Assembly: GCA_944391345.1 (NCBI GenBank)
Contig: CALXTE010000005.1
Location: forward strand, 22,050 to 86,049
Direction: 5' to 3'
Origin: an uncultured Alphaproteobacteria bacterium
Lineage (GTDB): Bacteria > Pseudomonadota > Alphaproteobacteria > RF32 > CAG-239
Length of the DNA stretch: 64,000 nucleotides
Shown here: one piece after another, positions 45,946-53,371 of the stretch
How the letters are laid out: each line of letters begins with the position of its first letter
Numbering within the stretch: position 1 is the stretch's first letter
Program-made: the position numbers and the translations under genes
The notes under the pieces: generated by a model
Told to the model about the DNA's origin: nothing
Seen by the model: only the letters and a program-made list of their open reading frames with translations
The model's database searches: none

Positions 45946-47145
45946 ATGGAAAAAGTGCAAAAATCATTACGGCTTCATATAGCTTTGGTCGGGCGTGTTA
46001 ATTCGGGCAAATCGAGCTTTCTGAATCTTGTTAGCGGTCAAGATGTGGCGATAACTTCACCTCTGGCCGGCACCACGACCGACACGGTAGAAAAAGCGCA
46101 AGAGCTAATTCCCTTAGGACCGGTTGTTTGGCTGGATACGGCGGGCTTTGGCGATGACACCGAACTTGGGCAAAAACGCATGTCAAAGAGCCTAAAGGCG
46201 CTGGATAAAGCGGACATTGTCGTGCTGGTCTGTGAAGGCAACAAAATCGAAGACGTGGAGCAACAAATCATAAAAGAGGCAGAGGCCCGAAATCTGCCGC
46301 TGATAAAGATATTCAACAAAGCCGATAAATATCCGAATATTAAGTCCGAAGAAGGCGCGATAATCGCAAATTCGAGTGATTTAAGCTCTCGTGACAAAGT
46401 TTTGACCGCCTTTAAGGCCGAGCTGATAAAAAAAGCGCCGGAAGAAATAATTAATACACCGACCTTGATTGGTGATTTGGTAAAACAAAATTCGAGCGTT
46501 GTTTTGGTGATTCCTTTGGACGACCAAGCGCCGAAGGCAAGGTTATTGCCTCTTCAGGTCCATGTGATAAGGGATTGTCTGGATAACGCCTGCAGCGTGA
46601 TTGAAACCAAAGAAACCGAATATCTGCAAACGCTAAACCTGTTAAAAAATAAGCCGGATTTAGTCATAACCGATTCCAGCGTGATAAAACAAATAGCAGA
46701 GCAAACACCGGCAGATGTCAAGTTAACCACCTTTTCAATCATTTTTGCCCGCTTGAAAGGAGATTTGCAAAAGCTGGTTGAAGGTGTAGAACAGATTGCA
46801 AACTTACAAGATGGGGATAAGATTTTGGTTGCCGAGTCTTGCACCCATCATGCGGATAAAAATGACATCGGTCGTGTCAAAATCCCGAATTTAATCCGCC
46901 AAAAGACCGGAAAGCAGCTTGAGTTTGTTCATATTGCGGGCTGTGACTTTCCAAAAGACTTGTCGAGCTATAAATTAGTCATTCAGTGCGGTGGCTGCAT
47001 GAGCCCCAGACGTCTGATTTTAGGGCGCATAAATCGTTGCGAACAAGCCGGTGTGCCGATAACCAATTACGGTGTATGTCTATCGGCCCTAAACGGCGCT
47101 TTGCCACGTGTAATCGCTCCATTTCCGGAGATAAAGAAAAACTAA
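45946..47145 (+). CDS. hydF: [FeFe]-hydrogenase maturation GTPase HydF
   Basis: 399 residues. The N-terminal G domain has the P-loop GRVNSGKSS, switch-like SPLAGTTTDT, DTAGF and NKAD. A dimerisation region follows, then the iron-sulfur domain with CTHH (Cys at residue 299) and CGGC (Cys 348 and 351), then GVPITNYGVCLSALNG. HydF is the scaffold that delivers the di-iron subcluster to HydA. The usual HydF motif is CxHx(46-53)HCxxC; here Gln precedes the CxxC where His is common, leaving the fourth ligand open. HydE, HydG and a hydrogenase are not in the window. Confidence 0.92.
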   Translation: MEKVQKSLRLHIALVGRVNSGKSSFLNLVSGQDVAITSPLAGTTTDTVEKAQELIPLGPVVWLDTAGFGDDTELGQKRMSKSLKALDKADIVVLVCEGNKIEDVEQQIIKEAEARNLPLIKIFNKADKYPNIKSEEGAIIANSSDLSSRDKVLTAFKAELIKKAPEEIINTPTLIGDLVKQNSSVVLVIPLDDQAPKARLLPLQVHVIRDCLDNACSVIETKETEYLQTLNLLKNKPDLVITDSSVIKQIAEQTPADVKLTTFSIIFARLKGDLQKLVEGVEQIANLQDGDKILVAESCTHHADKNDIGRVKIPNLIRQKTGKQLEFVHIAGCDFPKDLSSYKLVIQCGGCMSPRRLILGRINRCEQAGVPITNYGVCLSALNGALPRVIAPFPEIKKN

Positions 47146-47150
47146 GCACA

Positions 47151-47179
47151 AAAAAAGAGAGCCGCTTTTCGCGGCTCTC
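47151..47179 (-). terminator. Terminator of flagellin 1
   Basis: 9-bp stem GAGAGCCGC/GCGGCTCTC with five-nt loop; six T on the minus strand. The same element recurs after flagellins 2 and 4. Confidence 0.85.
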
Positions 47180-47206
47180 CGGCAAATAAAGCCAAAGTTC
47201 TGATTC

Positions 47207-48334
47207 TTAGAACAAGCTCAAAACAGATTGAGCAGCCTGAGAAGCCAAAGACAAAGAGTTAGTAGCCAACTGTTGTCTGGTTTGCAGAGCCAACATGTTA
47301 GCAGATTCTTCGTTCATATCGGCCAAGGTCAGGTCATCAGCACCTTCTTCAAGCACGTTAATCAAGTTTTCGGTAAATTCCTGACGGGTTTCAACAATAG
47401 AATAGTTGTTACCAAACTTGGTTGCCATATCACGCAACTCATTAATAGCGCTTTCAATAGAGGTAATAGAACCTTCAAGGGCGTCAATGCTGTTCCATCC
47501 GCCGGCAGCAACTTCAGACAGTTCAAGTCCGGCCGAGTCGGCATTATCACCTTTAACTTCCAAGAAGGAAGAACGGTCTTCATTGAAGACAACCTTCAGG
47601 TTATCACCCTTCAAGAGGTTAACACCTTTATAAGAAGCATCGGAAGCCAACTGGTCAATCTGCTCCAAGATAGTATTAAATTGCTCAACATAAGTGTCAC
47701 GAGCATTCGGGTTAATCGTACCGCTCATCTCGATTCCTGAACCAGAAACGCTGATAACTGTTTTATCAACGGGTTTTTTAGAATCTTTTGCCTTCAGAAC
47801 AAGATTTCCGTCATCATCAGCAGCAAATTCTAAGTTTGCATCAGTCAATGCAGCAGCTAGACCATCTGTAGTATCTCCATTCATATCAGAAGCAAGTCCA
47901 GCAACAGTATCAAGCTCACCACCTGAGTCATTTGTATAGGTATAAGTTTTATCACCGATTTTAACTTCAATAGTTGCATCATCGGCAACAGAAACTGTCT
48001 TAGTACCAGATGAAACAGTTTCAGTAACGGCAGTATCGCGAGCAGAGTTCGCAATAGCTTTAGCCTGTTCAACGAAAGAAGTGATAGATTCAATACCTTC
48101 GTTAGCAGCCTGAATGGTTTGAACAGCCTGTCCCATACTATCCAACAAAGCATCCAAGTCGCTGGCGCGGTTGGTCAAGCTTTGAGCGGTGTAGTAAGAA
48201 GACGGATTGTCAATAGCTGAGTTAACTTTTTTACCCGTAGACAGTCTTTCCTGAGTCATATCCATCAGGGACTGAGTGTTTTGCAAGGACAGCAAGTTAG
48301 AGCGCATACTTGCGGTTAAAGATATATCTGCCAT
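47207..48334 (-). CDS. Flagellin 1
   Basis: 375 residues from the ATG at 48334 (MADISLTASMRSNLLSLQNT) with a GGGAG ribosome binding site; the frame extends upstream but without a start signal. Conserved N-terminal (about 1-115: RLSTGKKVNSAIDNPSSYYTAQ) and C-terminal (about 270-375: NMLALQTRQQLATNSLSLAS) coiled-coil domains bracket a short variable middle (about 118-240). Short flagellins of this kind are usual in Alphaproteobacteria. Secreted by the flagellar export system, so no signal peptide. Identical in protein sequence to flagellin 2. Confidence 0.95.
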   Translation of the reverse strand: MADISLTASMRSNLLSLQNTQSLMDMTQERLSTGKKVNSAIDNPSSYYTAQSLTNRASDLDALLDSMGQAVQTIQAANEGIESITSFVEQAKAIANSARDTAVTETVSSGTKTVSVADDATIEVKIGDKTYTYTNDSGGELDTVAGLASDMNGDTTDGLAAALTDANLEFAADDDGNLVLKAKDSKKPVDKTVISVSGSGIEMSGTINPNARDTYVEQFNTILEQIDQLASDASYKGVNLLKGDNLKVVFNEDRSSFLEVKGDNADSAGLELSEVAAGGWNSIDALEGSITSIESAINELRDMATKFGNNYSIVETRQEFTENLINVLEEGADDLTLADMNEESANMLALQTRQQLATNSLSLASQAAQSVLSLF

Positions 48335-48395
48335 GGTTTTTCTCCCAATTCTTGTGTTTAATAAAATTAATATCATCTTTCTGATGACATTAATC

Positions 48396-48424
48396 AGTAT
48401 AACATAATTTTTGCATTTATGCAA
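48396..48424 (-). promoter_or_regulatory. Promoter of flagellin 1
   Basis: On the minus strand TTGCAT (48424-48419), exactly 17 nt, TATACT (48401-48396). TTGCAT-AA-ATGCAA is an inverted repeat over the -35 element. The spacing and hexamers look sigma-70-like and not like sigma-28 or sigma-54 sites. Confidence 0.6.
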
Positions 48425-48479
48425 CAATTAAGATAATCGTATAATATCAGATATTCCATAATATTTCGTTAATTTATAT

Positions 48480-48508
48480 AAAAAAGAGAGCCGCTTTTCG
48501 CGGCTCTC
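48480..48508 (-). terminator. Terminator of flagellin 2
   Basis: Same 9-bp stem GAGAGCCGC/GCGGCTCTC as after flagellin 1, at the 1,329-bp offset. Confidence 0.85.
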
Positions 48509-48535
48509 CGGCAAATAAAGCCAAAGTTCTGATTC

Positions 48536-49663
48536 TTAGAACAAGCTCAAAACAGATTGAGCAGCCTGAGAAGCCAAAGACAAAGAGTTAGTAGCCAACT
48601 GTTGTCTGGTTTGCAGAGCCAACATGTTAGCAGATTCTTCGTTCATATCGGCCAAGGTCAGGTCATCAGCACCTTCTTCAAGCACGTTAATCAAGTTTTC
48701 GGTAAATTCCTGACGGGTTTCAACAATAGAATAGTTGTTACCAAACTTGGTTGCCATATCACGCAACTCATTAATAGCGCTTTCAATAGAGGTAATAGAA
48801 CCTTCAAGGGCGTCAATGCTGTTCCATCCGCCGGCAGCAACTTCAGACAGTTCAAGTCCGGCCGAGTCGGCATTATCACCTTTAACTTCCAAGAAGGAAG
48901 AACGGTCTTCATTGAAGACAACCTTCAGGTTATCACCCTTCAAGAGGTTAACACCTTTATAAGAAGCATCGGAAGCCAACTGGTCAATCTGCTCCAAGAT
49001 AGTATTAAATTGCTCAACATAAGTGTCACGAGCATTCGGGTTAATCGTACCGCTCATCTCGATTCCTGAACCAGAAACGCTGATAACTGTTTTATCAACG
49101 GGTTTTTTAGAATCTTTTGCCTTCAGAACAAGATTTCCGTCATCATCAGCAGCAAATTCTAAGTTTGCATCAGTCAATGCAGCAGCTAGACCATCTGTAG
49201 TATCTCCATTCATATCAGAAGCAAGTCCAGCAACAGTATCAAGCTCACCACCTGAGTCATTTGTATAGGTATAAGTTTTATCACCGATTTTAACTTCAAT
49301 AGTTGCATCATCGGCAACAGAAACTGTCTTAGTACCAGATGAAACAGTTTCAGTAACGGCAGTATCGCGAGCAGAGTTCGCAATAGCTTTAGCCTGTTCA
49401 ACGAAAGAAGTGATAGATTCAATACCTTCGTTAGCAGCCTGAATGGTTTGAACAGCCTGTCCCATACTATCCAACAAAGCATCCAAGTCGCTGGCGCGGT
49501 TGGTCAAGCTTTGAGCGGTGTAGTAAGAAGACGGATTGTCAATAGCTGAGTTAACTTTTTTACCCGTAGACAGTCTTTCCTGAGTCATATCCATCAGGGA
49601 CTGAGTGTTTTGCAAGGACAGCAAGTTAGAGCGCATACTTGCGGTTAAAGATATATCTGCCAT
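48536..49663 (-). CDS. Flagellin 2, identical to flagellin 1
   Basis: 375 residues, same protein as flagellin 1, with the same start, ribosome binding site and terminator. Nucleotide identity extends through coding and flanking DNA, so the duplication is recent or continually homogenised. It probably contributes to gene dosage of the major filament subunit. Confidence 0.95.
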   Translation of the reverse strand: MADISLTASMRSNLLSLQNTQSLMDMTQERLSTGKKVNSAIDNPSSYYTAQSLTNRASDLDALLDSMGQAVQTIQAANEGIESITSFVEQAKAIANSARDTAVTETVSSGTKTVSVADDATIEVKIGDKTYTYTNDSGGELDTVAGLASDMNGDTTDGLAAALTDANLEFAADDDGNLVLKAKDSKKPVDKTVISVSGSGIEMSGTINPNARDTYVEQFNTILEQIDQLASDASYKGVNLLKGDNLKVVFNEDRSSFLEVKGDNADSAGLELSEVAAGGWNSIDALEGSITSIESAINELRDMATKFGNNYSIVETRQEFTENLINVLEEGADDLTLADMNEESANMLALQTRQQLATNSLSLASQAAQSVLSLF

Positions 49664-49724
49664 GGTTTTTCTCCCAATTCTTGTGTTTAATAAAATTAAT
49701 ATCATCTTTCTGATGACATTAATC

Positions 49725-49753
49725 AGTATAACATAATTTTTGCATTTATGCAA
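49725..49753 (-). promoter_or_regulatory. Promoter of flagellin 2
   Basis: The same TTGCAT-N17-TATACT with the inverted repeat as for flagellin 1. Confidence 0.6.
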
Positions 49754-49807
49754 CAATTAAGATAATCGTATAATATCAGATATTCCATAATATTTCGTTA
49801 ATTTGCA

Positions 49808-49842
49808 TAAAAATAAAGGAGCCGCAAATGCGACTCCTATAA
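49808..49842 (-). terminator. Terminator of flagellin 3
   Basis: On the minus strand AGGAGTCGC-ATTT-GCGGCTCCT (one mismatch-like G-T pair), then TTATTTTT. Its sequence differs from the other three. Confidence 0.7.
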
Positions 49843-49857
49843 GTAAGGCTAAAATTC

Positions 49858-50976
49858 TTATTGGAACAAGCTCAAAACAGATTGAGCCGCCTGAGAAGCC
49901 AAAGACAAAGAGTTAGTAGCCAACTGCTGTCTGGTCTGCAGAGCCAGCATGTTTGCAGATTCTTCGTTCATGTCGGCCAAAACCAAATTATCAGAACCTT
50001 CTTCAAGCACATTAACCAAATTTTCGGTAAAGTCCTGACGAGTCTGAACAATAGAATAATTGTTACCAAACTTGGTCGCCATGTCGCGCAGTTCACTAAT
50101 AGCAGCTTCAACAGAGGTAATAACCTGATCTACAGCCGTATTAGTGGTCCAGTCTGTCTGTTTAGTCAGCTCCAAACCGGCCGAAGTCGCATTATCACCT
50201 TTAATTTCCAAGAATGAAGAACGATCTTCGTTAAAAACAACTTTCAAATCATCTTCTTTCAGAAGGTTAACACCTTTATAAGAAGCATCGGAAGCCAACT
50301 GATCAATCTGCTCCAAGATAGTATTATATTGCTCAACATAAGTGTCACGAGCATCAGGATTAACGGTACCGCTCATCTCGAAGCCTGCACCGGAGAGCGT
50401 GATTACTGTTTTATCGACCGGCTTAGAATCATCAGCAGCTTTAATGACCAAATTAGTTCCATTTTTAGCAAATACCAGATTCGCATCAGCTAACGCATCT
50501 TGCAAACCACTTGTTGCATCAGCGTTAAGATTTGCAAATAAAGTATCAATATCATCAACGCCACCGGCCGGAGTTTTATATTCATAAGTTTTATCACCGA
50601 TTTTTACTGAAACAATATCATTTTCAGCTAAAGGTTCAAAAGTTCCTGTAGAAGTGACCTGTTTAGCAACAGTCGTGTCGCGAGCAGAGTTTGCAATAGC
50701 TTTAGCTTGTTCAACAAATGCTGTTATAGACTCAATACCTTCATTAGCAGCCTGAATGGTTTGAATGCCCTGTCCCATACTATCCAACAAAGAATCTAAA
50801 TCATTAGCACGGTTGGTCAAGCTTTGTGCTGTGTAGTAAGAAGACGGATTGTCAATAGCTGAGTTAACTTTTTTACCCGTAGACAGTCTTTCTTGGGTGG
50901 TGTCCATCAAAGACTGAGTATTTTGCAAGGACAGCAAATTAGAACGCATACTTGCAGTTAAAGATATATCGGACAT
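49858..50976 (-). CDS. Flagellin 3, divergent copy
   Basis: 372 residues. The N- and C-terminal coiled-coil domains are close to the other copies, but the middle (about 118-240, for example KQVTSTGTFEPLAENDIV and LVIKAADDSKPVDKT) is different, and several third positions vary throughout. Starts MSDISLTAS with an AGGAG ribosome binding site. It lacks the shared terminator and promoter. It may be a minor or hook-proximal filament subunit. Confidence 0.95.
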   Translation of the reverse strand: MSDISLTASMRSNLLSLQNTQSLMDTTQERLSTGKKVNSAIDNPSSYYTAQSLTNRANDLDSLLDSMGQGIQTIQAANEGIESITAFVEQAKAIANSARDTTVAKQVTSTGTFEPLAENDIVSVKIGDKTYEYKTPAGGVDDIDTLFANLNADATSGLQDALADANLVFAKNGTNLVIKAADDSKPVDKTVITLSGAGFEMSGTVNPDARDTYVEQYNTILEQIDQLASDASYKGVNLLKEDDLKVVFNEDRSSFLEIKGDNATSAGLELTKQTDWTTNTAVDQVITSVEAAISELRDMATKFGNNYSIVQTRQDFTENLVNVLEEGSDNLVLADMNEESANMLALQTRQQLATNSLSLASQAAQSVLSLFQ

Positions 50977-51104
50977 TACAATCTCCTAAATTATTCTAAA
51001 AACATAAAGGCCTTATAAAAAACTCAGCCAATATCCAATATATAAAGAATGCTAACCTTTTATTAATAAACTTCAAGGGGTTGAAAATTGCCTGTGGATA
51101 AAAC

Positions 51105-51132
51105 AAAAAGAGAGCCGCTTTTCGCGGCTCTC
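51105..51132 (-). terminator. Terminator of flagellin 4
   Basis: Same 9-bp stem as after flagellins 1 and 2. Confidence 0.85.
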
Positions 51133-52230
51133 CGGCAAATAAAGCCAAAGTTCTGATTCTTAGAACAAGCTCAAAACAGATTGAGCAGCCTGAGAAGCCA
51201 AAGACAAAGAGTTAGTAGCCAACTGTTGTCTGGTTTGCAGAGCCAACATGTTAGCAGATTCTTCGTTCATATCGGCCAAGGTCAGGTCATCAGCACCTTC
51301 TTCAAGCACGTTAATCAAGTTTTCGGTAAATTCCTGACGGGTTTCAACAATAGAATAGTTGTTACCAAACTTGGTTGCCATATCACGCAACTCATTAATA
51401 GCGCTTTCAATAGAGGTAATAGAACCTTCAAGGGCGTCAATGCTGTTCCATCCGCCGGCAGCAACTTCAGACAGTTCAAGTCCGGCCGAGTCGGCATTAT
51501 CACCTTTAACTTCCAAGAAGGAAGAACGGTCTTCATTGAAGACAACCTTCAGGTTATCACCCTTCAAGAGGTTAACACCTTTATAAGAAGCATCGGAAGC
51601 CAACTGGTCAATCTGCTCCAAGATAGTATTAAATTGCTCAACATAAGTGTCACGAGCATTCGGGTTAATCGTACCGCTCATCTCGATTCCTGAACCAGAA
51701 ACGCTGATAACTGTTTTATCAACGGGTTTTTTAGAATCTTTTGCCTTCAGAACAAGATTTCCGTCATCATCAGCAGCAAATTCTAAGTTTGCATCAGTCA
51801 ATGCAGCAGCTAGACCATCTGTAGTATCTCCATTCATATCAGAAGCAAGTCCAGCAACAGTATCAAGCTCACCACCTGAGTCATTTGTATAGGTATAAGT
51901 TTTATCACCGATTTTAACTTCAATAGTTGCATCATCGGCAACAGAAACTGTCTTAGTACCAGATGAAACAGTTTCAGTAACGGCAGTATCGCGAGCAGAG
52001 TTCGCAATAGCTTTAGCCTGTTCAACGAAAGAAGTGATAGATTCAATACCTTCGTTAGCAGCCTGAATGGTTTGAACAGCCTGTCCCATACTATCCAACA
52101 AAGCATCCAAGTCGCTGGCGCGGTTGGTCAAGCTTTGAGCGGTGTAGTAAGAAGACGGATTGTCAATAGCTGAGTTAACTTTTTTACCCGTAGACAGTCT
52201 TTCCTGAGTCATATCCATCAGGGACTGAGT
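51105..52230. repeat. Identical tract shared with flagellins 1 and 2
   Basis: About 1.1 kb, terminator and most of the coding region, reads the same as copies A and B (offset 3,953 from copy A). Identity stops at 52231 (GTGTT to GTATT), after which the start region and promoter differ. Confidence 0.85.
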
Positions 52231-52287
52231 ATTTTGCAAGGACAGCAAGTTAGAGCGCATGCTTGCAGTTAAAGAGATATCAGACAT
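51160..52287 (-). CDS. Flagellin 4
   Basis: 375 residues. From residue 2 only a Ser-for-Ala change distinguishes the protein from flagellins 1 and 2 (MSDISLTAS against MADISLTAS). The first ~60 bp of coding sequence and the whole upstream region are its own. This mosaic pattern, a private start and promoter with a homogenised body, points to gene conversion. First flagellin after flbT. Confidence 0.95.
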   Translation of the reverse strand: MSDISLTASMRSNLLSLQNTQSLMDMTQERLSTGKKVNSAIDNPSSYYTAQSLTNRASDLDALLDSMGQAVQTIQAANEGIESITSFVEQAKAIANSARDTAVTETVSSGTKTVSVADDATIEVKIGDKTYTYTNDSGGELDTVAGLASDMNGDTTDGLAAALTDANLEFAADDDGNLVLKAKDSKKPVDKTVISVSGSGIEMSGTINPNARDTYVEQFNTILEQIDQLASDASYKGVNLLKGDNLKVVFNEDRSSFLEVKGDNADSAGLELSEVAAGGWNSIDALEGSITSIESAINELRDMATKFGNNYSIVETRQEFTENLINVLEEGADDLTLADMNEESANMLALQTRQQLATNSLSLASQAAQSVLSLF

Positions 52288-52368
52288 AACATTTTCTCCA
52301 ATTCTTGTGAATAATAAAAACCGAGTCTAAAAACAATTCTAACACGATTATATTAAAAAATTTTTAAT

Positions 52369-52399
52369 AAAAAAACAACCTGAACAAATATTCAGGTTG
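52369..52399 (-). terminator. Terminator of flbT
   Basis: CAACCTGAA (52376-52384) and TTCAGGTTG (52391-52399), with seven T on the minus strand. Confidence 0.85.
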
Positions 52400-52419
52400 A
52401 TAACTTCAAATATAAATTT

Positions 52420-52824
52420 TTATTCCTGCGACTCGGGATGGAGTGCTGCCCCGAATAGTTCGTCTTCTTTTTTGGTCAAAATGGCCGCAGCTTTAATCGC
52501 GCTATAATAATCGCCGCGCAAAATATTGTCCGTAATGGCTGAAGTATAAGGAATCAAGCTCGGCGCGGCTCTTTGCAAATCACGCACATATTCAATATAA
52601 AGTTTTTGCAATTCACCCACATTTTTAGAAAGATACATCTGCTGCACAATAAAATATACACGCTTGCTGGGAGTATTGGCGTCTTTTTCGCGCAAGATAA
52701 ATTTTTCGCGCAGAATAGGAACATTCCCGTCAATATAAAAGCGGGTTCTTTCATTATCATTCGTAATCAGTGCTTCACCGATAATAATGCTTTCATGCGG
52801 TTTCAGCTCAATCTTCAAAGGCAT
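52420..52824 (-). CDS. flbT: Flagellin mRNA-regulatory protein FlbT
   Basis: 134 residues matching FlbT: PLKIELKPHESIIIGEALITND at the start, IDGNVPILREKFIL, then VYFIVQQMYLSKNV and DNILRGDYYSAIKAAAIL. In Caulobacter FlbT binds the 5' leader of flagellin mRNA and represses translation until the hook is built. The gene is on the same strand as and directly upstream of the flagellins, but ends at its own terminator. FlaF, the usual partner, is not recognised here. Confidence 0.9.
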   Translation of the reverse strand: MPLKIELKPHESIIIGEALITNDNERTRFYIDGNVPILREKFILREKDANTPSKRVYFIVQQMYLSKNVGELQKLYIEYVRDLQRAAPSLIPYTSAITDNILRGDYYSAIKAAAILTKKEDELFGAALHPESQE

Positions 52825-52947
52825 AATTCATTCCTCTTATAAAAAATCAAAAAAACTGAAAGTTATTATATTAAAAATATTTTGTTTTGCAAATCATAAT
52901 TTTATAATGTATAAGAAACAAGGGAAAACAACTAAGGGAGAATGACT

Positions 52948-53364
52948 GTGCCAACAATCATCGAGGATTTAAGCGCAGAAGAAAAAACAATCTTTGTCAC
53001 CAGCTTGCTTTACATAATGGACTTGAGCAAAAACAAGCGGATGGACTATCTTTTGAGCCGCATAAAAGAGTTTGGCTTTACCGAAGAAAATGTCAAAAAA
53101 ATCAAACACGCCAAGTCTCCGGCCGAAATCTGCAGCCTGATAAAGCAAATCAAAGATATCAAAGTCAAAAGATATATCTTGCGAGAGATGATTTTGGTGG
53201 CGGTATCAAATCACGAGCTGTCAGATGAAGAAATCTCAACCATATATAATATCGGCACCAAAATCGGCATTAAGGAAGAAAAAGTGAGTGACTTTTTCAT
53301 GTGGGCGGCCAAAGGCATAGAGTGGGAGATTGAAGGCCTCCAGCTCATAGAGGGCGACTTGTAA
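52948..53364 (+). CDS. TerB-like domain protein
   Basis: 138 residues, helical. The pattern LSAEEKTIFVTSLLYIMDLSKNK ... ILREMILVAVSNHELSDEEISTIYNIGTKIGI fits the TerB/DUF533-type fold that often binds metal. An ATG at 52942 is one base from the GGGAG ribosome binding site, so the GTG at 52948 (7 nt spacing) is the likelier start. It lies 7 bp before uup and is probably co-transcribed. Function unknown. Confidence 0.6.
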   Translation: MPTIIEDLSAEEKTIFVTSLLYIMDLSKNKRMDYLLSRIKEFGFTEENVKKIKHAKSPAEICSLIKQIKDIKVKRYILREMILVAVSNHELSDEEISTIYNIGTKIGIKEEKVSDFFMWAAKGIEWEIEGLQLIEGDL

Positions 53365-53371
53365 TAAAAAA

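Larger units (their letters stand above)
47151..48475. repeat. Direct repeat unit, copy A (flagellin 1)
   Basis: Terminator, coding region and promoter are repeated at an offset of exactly 1,329 bp (48480-49804). The unit holds one complete flagellin gene with its own promoter. Confidence 0.9.
48480..49804. repeat. Direct repeat unit, copy B (flagellin 2)
   Basis: Second copy of the 1,329-bp unit, identical as far as I can read, including the intergenic promoter. Confidence 0.9.

Noticed and set aside
51000-51100. Sigma-54 or sigma-28 promoter upstream of flagellin 3.
   Set aside because: A TGGC-like stretch exists, but the required GC partner at the right distance is missing; no consensus could be defended.
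47228-51693. Plus-strand frames of 170 residues repeated opposite flagellins 1, 2 and 4.
   Set aside because: They repeat only because the flagellin DNA is repeated, have no ribosome binding site or start context, and have no recognisable protein pattern. Their perfect recurrence was used only as support for nucleotide identity of the copies.
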